Shown: in pieces, positions 51,501 to 62,254 of the stretch
Position numbering within the stretch: position 1 is the first letter of the stretch
Layout of the letters: each line of letters opens with the position of its first letter
The notes under the pieces: model-generated
What the model saw: only the letters and a program-made list of their open reading frames with translations
Database searches by the model: none
Told to the model about the DNA's origin: nothing
Program-made: the position numbers and the translations under genes
Assembly (NCBI GenBank): GCA_032718475.1
Contig: JAUCBJ010008862.1
Span: 1 to 64,000 of the forward strand
Direction of reading: 5' to 3'
Origin: Nemertoderma westbladi
Taxonomy: Eukaryota; Xenacoelomorpha; Nemertodermatida; Nemertodermatidae
DNA: 64,000 nt

Positions 51501-54500
51501 AGTTCGTTATGCAGTCATCATCTGTAAGTACAGTTCGTTATGCAGTCATCCTCTGTAACTACAGTTCGTTATGCAGTCATCCTCTGTACGTACAGTTCGT
51601 TATGCAGCCATCCTCTGTAAGTACAGTTCGTTATGCAGTCATCCTCTGTAAGTACAGTTCGTTATGCAGTCATCCTCTGTAACTACAGTTCGTTATGCAG
51701 TTATCCTCTGTAAGTACAGTTCGTTATGCAGTCATCATCTGTAAGTACAGTTCGTTATGCAGTCATCCTCTGTACGTACAGTTCGTTATGCAGTCATCCT
51801 CTGTAAGTACAGTTCGTTATGCAGTCATCCTCTGTAAGTACAGTTCGTTATGCAGTCATCCTCTGTATGTACAGTTCGTTATGCAGTCATCCTCTGTACG
51901 TACAGTTCGTTATGCAGTCATCCTCTGTAACTACAGTTCGTTATGCAGTCATCCTCTGTAAGTACAGTTCGTTATGCAGTCATCCTCTGTAAGTACAGTT
52001 CGTTATGCAGTCATCCTATGTAAGTACAGTTTGTTATGCAGTCATCCTCTGTAACTACAGTTCGTTATGCAGTCATCCTCTGTAAGTACAGTTCGTTATG
52101 CAGTCATCATCTGTAAGTACAGTTCGTTATGCAGTCATCCTCTGTAACTACAGTTTGTTATGCAGTCATCCTCTGGTACTACAGTTCGTTATGCAGTCAT
52201 CCTCTGTACGTACAGTTCGTTATGCAGTCATCCTCTGTAAGTACAGTTCGTTATGCAGTCATCCTCTGTAACTACAGTTCGTTATGCAGTCATCCTCTGT
52301 AACTACAGTTCGTTATGCAGTCATCCTCTGTAAGTACAGTTCGTTATGCAGTCATCCTCTGTATGTACAGTTCGTTATGCAGTCATCCTCTGTACGTACA
52401 GTTTGTTATGCAGTCATCCTCTGTAACTACAGTTCGTTATGCAGTCATCCTCTGTAAGTACAGTTCGTTATGCAGTCATCATCTGTAAGTACAGTTCGTT
52501 ATGCAGTCATCCTCTGTAACTACAGTTTGTTATGCAGTCATCCTCTGGTACTACAGTTCGTTATGCAGTCATCCTCTGTACGTACAGTTCGTTATGCAGT
52601 CATCCTCTGTAAGTACAGTTCGTTATGCAGTCATCCTATGTAAGTACAGTTCGTTATGCAGTCATCATCTGTAAGTACAGTTCGTTATGCAGTCATCCTC
52701 TGTAACTACAGTTTGTTATGCAGTCATCCTCTGTAACTACAGTTCGTTATGCAGTAATCCTCTGTAACTACAGTTCGTTATGCAGTCATCCTCTATAAGT
52801 ACAGTTCGTTATGCAGTCATCCTATGTAAGTACAGTTCGTTATGCAGTCATCCTCTGTAACTACAGTACGTAATGCAGTCACCCTCTGTACGTACAGTTC
52901 GTTATGCAGTCATCCTCTGTACGTACAGTTCGTTATGCAGTCATCCTCTGTAAGTACAGTTCGTTAGGCAGTCATCCTCTGTAAGTACAGTTCGTTATGC
53001 AGTCATCCTCTGTAACTACAGTTCGTTATGCAGTCATCCTCTGTAACTACAGTTCGTTATGCAGTCATCCTCTGTAAGTACAGTTCGTTATGCAGTCATC
53101 CTATGTAAGTACAGTTCGTTATGCAGTCATCCTCTGTAACTACAGTTCGTTATGCAGTCACCCTCTGTAAGTACAGTTCGTTATGCAGTCATCCTCTGTA
53201 AGTACAGTTCGTTATGCAGTCACCCTCTGTAACTACAGTTCGTTATGCAATCACCCTCTGTAACTACAGTTCGTTATGCAGTCACCCTCTGTAAGTACAG
53301 TTCGTTATGCAGTCACCCTCTGTAAGTACAGTTCGTTATGCAGTCATCCTCTGTAAGTACAGTTCGTTATGCAGTCATCCTCTGTAAGTACAGTTCGTTA
53401 TGCAGTCATCCTCTGTAACTACAGTTCGTTATGCAGTCACCCTCTGTAAGTACAGTTCGTTATTCAGTCATCCTCTGTAACTACAGTTCGTTATGCAGTC
53501 ATCCTCTGTACGTATAGTTCGTTATGCAGTCATCCTCTGTAACTACAGTTCGTTATGCAGTCATCCCCTGTAAGTACAGTTCGTTATGCAGTCATCCTCT
53601 GTAACTACAGTTCGTTATGCAGTCATCCTCTGTACGTACAGTTCGTTATGCAGTCATCCTCTGTAAGTACAGTTCGTTATGCGGTCATCCTATGTTAGTG
53701 CAGTTCGTTAGGCAGTCATCCTCTGTAAGTACAGTTCGTTATGCAGTCATCCCCTGTAAGTACAGTTCGTTATGCAGTCATCCTCTGTAACTACAGTTCG
53801 TTATGCAGTCATCCTCTGTACGTACAGTTCGTTATGCAGTCATCCTCTGTAAGTACAGTTCGTTATGCAGTCATCCTATGTTAGTGCAGTTCGTTAGGCA
53901 GTCATCCTCTGTAAGTACAGTTCGTTAGGCAGTCATCCTCTGTAAGTACAGTTCGTTATGCAGTCATCCTCTGTAAGTACAGTTCGTTATGCAGTCATCC
54001 TCTGTAACTACAGTTCGTTATGCAGTCATCCTATGTTAGTACAGTTCGTTATGCAGTCATCCTCTGTAACTACAGTTCGTTATGCAGTCATCCTCTGTAA
54101 GTACAGTTCGTTATGCAGTCATCCTATGTTAGTGCAGTTCGTTAGGCAGTCATCCTCTGTAAGTACAGTTCGTTAGGCAGTCATCCTCTGTAAGTACAGT
54201 TCGTTATGCAGTCATCCTCTGAAAGTACAGTTCGTTATGCAGTCATCCTCTGTAACTACAGTTCGTTATGCAGTCATCCTCTGTACGTACAGTTCGTTAT
54301 GCAGTCATCCTCTGTAAGTACAGTTCGTTATGCAGTCATCCTCTGTAAGTACAGTTCGTTATGCAGTCCAGTCATCCTCTGTAACTACAGTTCGTTATGC
54401 AGTCATCCTCTGTACGTACAGTTCGTTATGCAGTCATCCTCTGTAAGTACAGTTCGTTATGCAGTCATCCTCTGTACGTACAGTTCGTTATGCAGTCATC

Positions 54501-54720
54501 CTCTGTAACTACAGTTCGTTATGCAGTCATCCTCTGTAAGTACAGTTCGTTATGCAGTCATCCTCTGTAAGTATGTACAGTTCGTTATGCAGTCATCCTC
54601 TGTACGTACAGTTCGTTATGCAGTCATCCTCTGTAAGTACAGTTCGTTATGCAGTCATCCTCTGTACGTACAGTTTGTTATGCAGTCATCCTATGTTAGT
54701 GCAGTTCGTTATGCAATCAC
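48517..54720 (+). repeat. 31-bp minisatellite seeded by exon d and its splice donor
   Basis: About 200 copies of GTAAGTACAG plus TTCGTTATGCAGTCATCCTCT. The 21-nt part derives from the end of exon d and the 10-nt part from the intron start. Each unit has a donor (GTAAGT, or variants GTAACT, GTACGT) and an acceptor-like TTATGCAG. Blocks of variant units are themselves duplicated: a TCTGGTAC variant recurs at 50031, 52170 and 52542, i.e. 69 and 12 units apart exactly. The array fills the intron to within ~30 bp of the acceptor. Confidence 0.95.
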
Positions 54721-54752
54721 CCCTCCACTGCACAAATAACTTTCGTTTCCAG

Positions 54753-54972
54753 ATTTGGTCCGGTGTTTGGTGCCGGTCCCGACCTACTAATTGGTAACAA
54801 CTGCAACTCTCTGACTTCGAGTAAATCCGTGTTTCCCCACTCGTACAACGCTAGGGATACCCCGGCGAACATCTTGGCTGGGGGACCGACCTTCGCTGTC
54901 TACGATATCGAGGTGTTTACCATTGCTGGTGGGGTGGGAGGCGGAGTGGCGGTGGGGCAGGATTCCGGGTGA
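54753..54972 (+). CDS. Host BACK/TLDc protein, last exon (end of TLDc)
   Basis: Acceptor AACTTTCGTTTCCAG at 54752. The first base completes a Leu codon with exon d; then FGPVFGAGPDLLIGNNCN, the SVFPHSY segment, ILAGGPTFAVYDIEVFTIAG and a Gly/Val-rich end VGGGVAVGQDSG before TGA (54970-54972). FGPVFGAG-x-DL-x-I and F-x-V-x-DIEVF are the closing TLDc motifs. The tail and stop lie in a 33-bp tandem duplication, so the last residues are probably newly acquired. Confidence 0.92.
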
Positions 54973-55016
54973 ACCAAGACGGAGCGGAGTGGCGGTGGGG
55001 CAGGATTCCGGGTGAA
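54951..55016 (+). repeat. 33-bp tandem duplication across the stop codon
   Basis: Two copies of GCGGAGTGGCGGTGGGGCAG and the following 13 bases (54951-54983, 54984-55016). The first copy supplies the last codons and the TGA. Confidence 0.9.
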
Positions 55017-55356
55017 CCAAGACGGAAGAATTCATCCGTTCGTATACAACTTAATCCAAAACGGAGACGAGCCAACCAGTTCATCGTTGTCATTTAATTA
55101 TATTTCTTTGTTGATACTGTAAATTATTAATTTTTAGTACTACTATACTAAATACTGTAATTGACTAATTGACAGCGATTTAAGATTTTAGTTAGTTTTT
55201 CGTCTGGTAGATATTCAATAGATTTATTTTAGTGATTAATAATTACTACATCTCGTGCTTTATTGTAGATTGTTTTACTTTTTGAATTTCATAGAAATCT
55301 AATCTACACATAAACCTGTACATTATTTATACCATAAAGTAATTTTCCATCTGTGC

Positions 55357-55362
55357 AATAAA
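55357..55362 (+). terminator. Candidate poly(A) signal of the TLDc gene
   Basis: AATAAA about 385 nt after the stop codon, the first clear one downstream. Assigned by position only. Confidence 0.4.
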
Positions 55363-55686
55363 CATTTAAATGATAATTTTTGATTAATACTATTTTGAAA
55401 ACTGTAATTCCTATTTTACTATAAGTAAAGGTGAAGGTCGACACCCACAAACAATAACTATTTACATAATTTTGTGCAAAGTAGCACTTTTCAGCGTTTC
55501 GACCCGAGTTTATAATTAAATTAATTAAATTTAATTAAATTATAAATTCATAATTTTTTGCAAAGTAACACCTTGCAGCGTTATGAGTTTATTTATGTAC
55601 CGAGCGAGCGCAGCGAGGGAGATTTACATAAATAAACAAGGTCTTTAACGCTGAAAACTGACCTTTGCAACCAATGATGTATGTAA
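55363..55686. other. Intergenic sequence with CAGCGTT motifs
   Basis: Contains GCAAAGTARCAC-like and CAGCGTT motifs that recur in the foldback element to the right, and a GAGCGAGCGCAGCGAGG GC-rich patch. No gene seen. Confidence 0.5.
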
Positions 55687-56257
55687 TTTTGTTACATTAT
55701 GTCAAGTTATCAGCGTTCGGTATGTGAAGAAAGGATTTTATGGATACTCATTTATACATTTTAATCTGTACTATATCGAATATAAGTTAAATTTATTAAC
55801 AGGTACACAATATTAATTATACATTTAAATCGAATTAAAGTTTATTGGAAGTTCTCTCCTGCTTGGTTGTGATAAATCATTAATCCATCTTGACTATAGT
55901 CGACTGAAGCAAACGTAGTCACCGTCTGTGTCCGTTCAGTTTTACTGAACACTGTCGCCATTTGCTTTCGTCATTTAGTGTCTTCAGTTGGACGTTTCGC
56001 CATAATGGATTACAGTACACGTTAAACAATTATTTACATACAGTAGCTAGTTCCGTCACAGCAAACTGGATAATAAAGCAGCTCTCATTAACATAAATGG
56101 AAATAATACATTCTGGAATACTGTAATTGAAGTTGTTTCCATGTCATTGATTACTTTGCAGCGTTCCGTCCTATAGGCCGCAACGCTGCAAAGTAGTACT
56201 TTGCAGCGTTACGAGTAATTCACCAGAACGCTGTTAAGTTGACATAATGTAACAAAA
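55687..56257. mobile_element. Foldback element with 32-bp ends
   Basis: TTTTGTTACATTATGTCAAG (55687 onwards, ~32 bp ending in CAGCGTTC) is matched in inverse at 56226-56257 with two mismatches. Near its right end lies an odd palindrome at 56182-56210: AACGCTGCAAAGTA, one central G, then the reverse complement of the arm. No ORF. Confidence 0.65.
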
Positions 56258-57826
56258 ATAATAAATTTATACGATATTCTAGCATTACAGTAAAGTTTAC
56301 TGTAAAGACAGCTCTTCCACAATCTCTTTGTTACAGTTTATATTGTTGCTCATTATGGTCGATTTTTCGAATAGAATGTCTGTCAGGATGAACTGATGAA
56401 GGTTTCATATAATACTACTTTCCGTCTGCGGTTCAAATATTCTAGAACTGGTGATGCTGATACTTTGTTTGTACTCAATAGGGTGAATACATGTTCTGCT
56501 TGTTGGACTTAGACATCATTAGAATGTTATTCATACTGTATGCTCTTTACTCAAACGATTTATTTTTGAAATTCACAGACGCAACATGGATAAACATAAC
56601 ATAATCGGTGATACTGGAAATGGTGTATTCCCAAATCCGCTACGATCTCAGCACTAGAGTTTCTTATAAACTGCTAGTCGCTGATTGGTCCTTGCTTCCA
56701 GATGAATTACGTTACCGGTGTCGAGACTGCATGGGGTTTGTAAATCTGCTACCGGTAAACCCGGTAGGCCTACAGGTCGACCACCACTTACTTTCATTTT
56801 ACATACAAATGTAGAAAAAATTCAGAAATTTTTTTTATTTCATCTACAGTCAGACAGTTATTTCATCTGCAGAAATTAATGAGGATTTCAAATCTGATAA
56901 AGGTTTAGATATATTTATTTTCGTGGAATCTCTGTCTGCCATTATGTCCGGAGGCCCTTACGCTGGCCCTGTAAATCTTCATTGTAAGGGATTGATGAAA
57001 ATTGATTATAGTGTATTAACATAATACAGTAATTGAAATATATTTAATATTATAATAGTTTAATTAATAATGAGAGTTTGTTAATGTTTCCGCAGTTCTA
57101 AATTTATTTAAAATAATAATGCTTTTTATTATTATGTTTATGTTATTTTTATAAAATTTTTCTTGTAGGGCCTACAGTATTTTTGTGGGACGCCCTAGGC
57201 CGCGGACACGTCTATGCCTAAATCCGGCCCGACATACCAAGATTAGAAGTCTTGAAATACCGGTAAATAGTTTTATTGTTGGGCGAGTCAAAACTGCAAA
57301 CCATCAGCGAACTGTTGTATTTATACTATGGCCGTTTTCTACTGTAAAAGTCATGTGGGGTGGGGGGGGGGGGGGGGGGGGGTTGTTGGGGGGTTGTCGG
57401 AAGTCAATATAACTAAAAAACTAGCCATAGTGTAATTATAATTATTGTTCTCTAAGATGGCTTGCAGATTTTGCTGCAGCTAGGAAGGCCCTACTGGTGT
57501 CTGACTGTATGCAAAAAGCCAATTGGGGTGTCGTTTCAGCTTTTTCATAGGGTTAATGTTAAATCAATATTGAAAAATTAGTGCCTAGAAGTAAAAATGT
57601 TACTGTAAACTGTTTTCCTAAATTTAGTATTTTATTTGGGTATTTAAAAAAGCCTCTGCCATTATAACCTGCTACTTTCCTTAAAGAGGTATCTTAAATG
57701 GTGAATATCGAAATTAAATATTCGCGCAATTAATTTAAAATGTTAAAATGGGCTGAAACTACTCCCCAATTGGTAACATGCTGACTGTAAACTTCCAAAA
57801 AATCGTTGCTGTGTTGTGATGATCAC
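56258..57826. other. Intergenic sequence without recognised genes
   Basis: Contains a run of ~22 G with few interruptions at ~57357-57382 and a trace of the TCTGTCTG repeat at ~56925-56945. The 68-codon frame at 56608-56814 shows no domain I recognise and no splice context. Confidence 0.5.
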
Positions 57827-57833
57827 TATATCA

Positions 57834-59363
57834 GGGGTATATCTTTTGCGTAGAGGTATAGCCTACATAGAGGCTTCATGTAGGTATGTGTAGCCTACAT
57901 GTAGATGCACGTGTAGGGTGAATGTAGGTAGGTGTAGTCCCATAGATATTTATGTAATTTATGTGTCAACTTGCAGTAACGTGATACACGGTCGTCAATC
58001 AGGATGTATGGCAATAATCTCTGATCTCCACGGTACAATACGGTACATCAACCTGCAGACCTGTCTGCTGTCAGACAACAGGTTTTACTGCATACTGCAG
58101 TACTGTATAAATATCAAACATCGCGTTCTGATTATACTAAAGTCCTTTACTCGTCATAAATATTAGGCCCTAATAAATTTGAGTATGCTAACGCCACGAA
58201 AGGCATCGTTCCATTAGATCAACTCGTTCTGATTTATGTCTATTGAGTAAGAGTAACCTAAACAAGAACAGCCATCATCGCGGGGACTATAGTCTACCAG
58301 AAACCCTGACCCCCCTCTGCCCCTCTTTATCTGTTTATCAACCATACATCCATGGGACTTGAACAGTACTTCAGCATTGAAATGTTTTGGACGTTTTGTT
58401 TTGAAAGTAAAAATATAGAAGTCTGGAAGTTTTGTTTGTTTTAATTTTTCAGGCAGTCACATTCCACCAACCAGCAACAGTCCCATCCCTTCCCACTATC
58501 CCGCGGACCACCACACTGTTTCATTATAAAGTAAAGAAAGAAAGAAGAAGTTAAATTGCATATCCATTAAACTATCATGAAATTGATACGGCATTTGAAT
58601 GATGAACGATTGAAACGGCCACAGCAAGATTTATAAAATGAAAAATAAGTAAAATCAGCACACAATATTATCAATATAGACATTGAAGACAATTTAATAA
58701 ACAAATACTATAAAAAAATATCTACTAACAATCAATACATGATATATATAATATATATACATCAGCGACTACCATCGCCACTCTGGTTCAATCAGTCAGT
58801 CCGGTATCATTGTTAGCGTTTTGTTGAATTACCCACTCATCCTCAGACCCTCATGGACACCGACGACGAGCTCTAACCCTAACCGTTAGTCGATTCCTCC
58901 TTGACTGGAAACATCAGGTTCGGGCCGTTCGGCCCATACAAAGTCATTAGCCTCCATGCCTGAACCCGCAGGATCATAAGATCTACAGTATGTATCGGTA
59001 TATCGTTCAGTCGTTTTTTCCTTTGTCAGTACTGTAGTATTGATAGGCTCCGTCTCGTCGGTATTCAGGGGACCCCCATTCGACGTATTCGCATCTCCTC
59101 CTGGTTGTTTCGGGTACCACCGCCCGCCATATGCGCATCTCTTCGTGGTTGTTCCGGGTACCACCCCCGTTCGCCGCATTCGCATCTCATCGAGGAAGTT
59201 CCGGTCCGGGTACCCCGTGTAGGCCTATTCATTCATCATTGTTGTTTTTAAAGACCTACCTACACCTACCTACATTCACCCTACACGTGCATCTACATGT
59301 AGGCTACACATACCTACATGTAGCCTCTATGTAGGCTATACCTCTACGCAAAAGTTATACCCC
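57834..59363. mobile_element. E1: DNA element with ~104-bp terminal inverted repeats
   Basis: Ends GGGGTATATCTTTTGCGTAG... and its inverse (...CGCAAAAGTTATACCCC), with ~104-bp arms (57834-~57938, ~59260-59363) that differ at about two positions. Target duplication TATATCA at 57827-57833 and 59364-59370. The arms are rich in TGTAGGTA/CTACATGTAG. The inside has no transposase. Three degenerate repeats of CGCATCTC...GGGTACCACC lie at ~59088-59215. A non-autonomous element. Confidence 0.85.
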
Positions 59364-59370
59364 TATATCA

Positions 59371-60575
59371 GGGGTAAATCTTTTCGACCTACGCGTAGGC
59401 GCTACGCGTAGCTACGCGTAGCTACGCGTAGTTCGCAACATTGGGTCATATATCACCAGTTTCAGAGTTTTAACAATAACTACGCGTAGGTGCTACGCGT
59501 AGCTACGCGTAGGTGCTACGCGTAGCTACGCGTATGTCCTACGCGACCTACGCGTAGGTCCTACGCGACCTACGCATAGGTGCTACCCATAACTATGCCT
59601 ATACGTCGTTTATCATTAGTAGGCCTACGTATTCCAAGCGGTTCAGTACTAAAATAAGACAATACGGTAGTATGTTCAATAAACAACCCACAACCATCAA
59701 ATGCTTTCAACAGTAATGCATCCTATACCTGTATACTCTATATAGAGGAATACGCGAAGACTACATATTCTTCACTTCATGCGTTGCGGGCGGTAAAATG
59801 TGTTAATAATTAATGTTTAGAGTTCAAAAATAGTTTACAAAGGAAATAGGCCGATGGTTCTTATCGATTCTCTATGCTTTTTATTGCCTTTGTTCACGAT
59901 AGGGCAAGGATATACTGTATTTAATATGTTAACCCCTTGACAAGGGAAGGGGGAGACTAAATTGTCTACCATGATTGGTTGCACTTGTCATTTGACCAAA
60001 CAATTTGATTATATGCAGTATTTATCAGCTTTCGCTTAACCTCTTCACCGGTAGACTGGTCGCTTTATTTACTACTGTTCAATATTTAAATAATCCAATG
60101 GAAACAAAGATACTTGAATCATGAAACGTGAATTTTAAGTTTACTTTTTATTCATCCTCTGTGTTTGTATGTGAAAGAGCCGAATATTATTTATTACCAG
60201 TGCTGTATGTAGAGATATGAGTTTCCGATTCTGTTATTACATTTGTCTGATAATCAGATACCTGACATATACCGATACTATGCCTAACAACTCAACCCTA
60301 CCGGACCTGAAATGAAAAATCATTGTTATCAGGACTGCTACGCGTAGCACCTACGCGTAGCTACGCGTAGCACCTACGCGTAGTTTCAAAATACCTACGC
60401 GTAGTTCCAAAATAACTACGCGTAGTTTTAAAACACCTACGCGTAGTTGTTAAAAAGGCAGTAAGTCTGGCCCTACCGGTAAATGACAGGAATGGAAGTT
60501 ACAAACTACGCGTAGCTACGCGTAGCTACGCGTAGCTACGCGTAGGCCTACGCGTAGGTCGAAAAGATTTACCCC
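59371..60575. mobile_element. E2: DNA element with CTACGCGTAG subterminal arrays
   Basis: Ends GGGGTAAATCTTTTCGACC and its exact inverse; target duplication TATATCA at 59364-59370 (shared with E1) and 60576-60582. Just inside both ends are clusters of the 10-bp palindrome CTACGCGTAG (59391-59600 and 60339-60555), more than 20 copies in all. No ORF. Its terminal GGGGTAWATCTTTT matches E1, so both were probably moved by the same or related transposases. Confidence 0.85.
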
Positions 60576-60582
60576 TATATCA

Positions 60583-60990
60583 GCTGTTCGGAGTATCAAC
60601 AAAATATTGTCCATCAACTAACAGCTTGCTACATTCAGACAGAAACAGAGAAAGGAGGTTAGGCATACCGGTATATGCTACCAGTGACCGGTGACATACC
60701 CACAACACGACACACTCGACTGCGATAGCCTACCTAATAATGAGGTGTAGCCTACTGATCACAGAATGACACCAATACGGTAGGCCTATGGCTGTATGGT
60801 ACACATTGCCATAAATCTGTGATTATATTAAAGCTAACCTGCTAACGGTACCGGTACCGTCCCTATAACAGCAAGCATGCAGAATAAATTAACAAACAAT
60901 GGGGTGAAAAATGAGTTCCCCTTTCTGACGTCGGGCAGAAAAGGGCATCGATTTCGAATTGACGTTTGACGTGCATCATCGGAAACTGAA
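60583..60990 (+). promoter_or_regulatory. Putative promoter and 5' UTR of the ABTB1-like gene
   Basis: Non-repetitive sequence upstream of the ATG at 60991. It has a CRE-like TGACGTCG at 60926-60933 and two more TGACGT cores (60960-60965, 60967-60972). A five-codon upstream ORF (60911-60928) precedes the start. GGTACCGGTACC at ~60847-60858 is a perfect palindrome. No TATA box stands out. Inferred from position only. Confidence 0.35.
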
Positions 60991-61046
60991 ATGGATATCA
61001 AGGAGCTTTTTATTAGCTGCCGAATCGGAGATTATGATAGAGCAAG
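60991..61046 (+). CDS. ABTB1: First coding exon of an ABTB1-like ankyrin/BTB gene
   Basis: ATG at 60991, 18 codons plus two bases (MDIKELFISCRIGDYDRA, then AG), ended by the strong donor CAAG|GTAAGG at 61047. The M-D-x3-L-F-x-SCR-x-GD-x2-R-x-R pattern matches the start of ABTB1 (BPOZ), a protein with N-terminal ankyrin repeats followed by BTB domains that acts as a Cullin-3 adaptor. Eleven of 19 residues agree with the vertebrate start as I remember it. The remaining exons must lie to the right of the window. With so little sequence it could also be another ankyrin-repeat gene. Confidence 0.5.
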
Positions 61047-61549
61047 GTAAGGGTTGCTGGTATGACTGATTATCAGTGTAGTACGGTAGTGCGTACGCGT
61101 ACGGTAGTTGGGTAGTTCAACATGGACCAGATGCCAGCTTTGCCAGACAAATTGGTCGGCCTATGTAAATTTTGGAAGGCAGGTTACACTTTCCAGGAAA
61201 GCAGGAAAGTGAGTTGGGTGACCAAAACAATAAACGAAAGTTAACACATGTCACATGATTGTGTATTGTAGGCTATAAATATATATCAGTCAGTAGGCCT
61301 ATACAAGTCCCTAAAAGGTGCCACCCTGCTCCATAGAACGGGAAATTCAAATGATAGAAAGACATGTAATTTGTACTGGAATCAGATCTGCCACCTACTG
61401 ACCTATATTTTGGCGGTAAATTAAAATCTGTTTTAACATTGAATACATGAATAGAGTAAGACTAATGCAGTAATGTAATTCATTGATTCAGAATAAATTA
61501 TTTCTTATCGGTTTAACTCACTCATCCGTTAATGTTGTTGTTTTATCTA
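61047..61549. other. Start of intron 1 of the ABTB1-like gene
   Basis: No repeat or gene recognised, apart from short palindromic phrases such as GTACGCGTACGG. Confidence 0.45.
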
Positions 61550-62232
61550 TTCTGGGGCTTCGAGCAGCACGTGAACAACTAAGCTGAATGGTTATAACTA
61601 GTATGGGACTTCGAGTAGCACGTGAACGACTAAGCTGACTGGTTAACTAGTCTTAGGACTTCGAGCAGCACGTAAACAACTAACCTAACTGGTTAACTAG
61701 TCTGGGACTGTGTACAGTTTGTAATGGAAATATGATAATTCTGTAATTTGAATCAACCGCCAAAAATATATCAATTCACTGCGCCTTTCTATCATCTATC
61801 TACTTGAAATCTACTATTAATATACTAGGTATAAGTGTATAATTGTTATGATTATAATGTTCTGATGTAATTATATATAACTGATACAAGCAAATAATAA
61901 ATGTTCTTTACATTTTACTGGGATATAAGTTAAGCTAAATCCCCCGACCCCCCCCCCCCCCCTCCTCAATTTTCAATTTTGCTCTAAGTCCCAGACTAGT
62001 TAACCAGTCAGCTTAGTTGTTCACGTGCTGCTCGAAGTCCCAGACTAGTTAACCAGTCAGCTTAGTTGTTCACGTGCTGCTCGAAGTCCCAGACTAGTTA
62101 ACCAATCAGCTTAGTTGTTCACGTGCTGCTCGAAGTCCCAGACTAGTTAACCAGTCAGCTTAGTTGTTCACGTGCTGCTCGAAGTCCCAGACTAGTTAAC
62201 CAGTCGGCTTAGTTGTTCACGTGCTCCTCGAA
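61550..62232. mobile_element. Palindromic element built of a 49-bp repeat in opposite orientations
   Basis: Left: about 3.3 diverged copies of a unit containing GACTTCGAGCAGCACGTGAA (61556-61712). Right: five nearly identical copies of its reverse complement, starting GTCCCAGACTAGTTAACC (61987-62232). The core (61713-61986) is AT-rich and holds a C tract at ~61949-61963. The right copies are far more uniform than the left, so they expanded or were homogenised recently. Confidence 0.8.
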
Positions 62233-62254
62233 GAGGGGGTGTTATAATGCAGTA

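Noticed and set aside
48517-54720. A CRISPR-like array (31-bp repeats)
   Set aside because: Units are contiguous with no unique spacers, there are no cas genes, and the setting is a spliced animal gene.
56608-56814. 68-codon frame between two elements as a small gene
   Set aside because: No recognised domain, no splice context and no conservation visible within the window.
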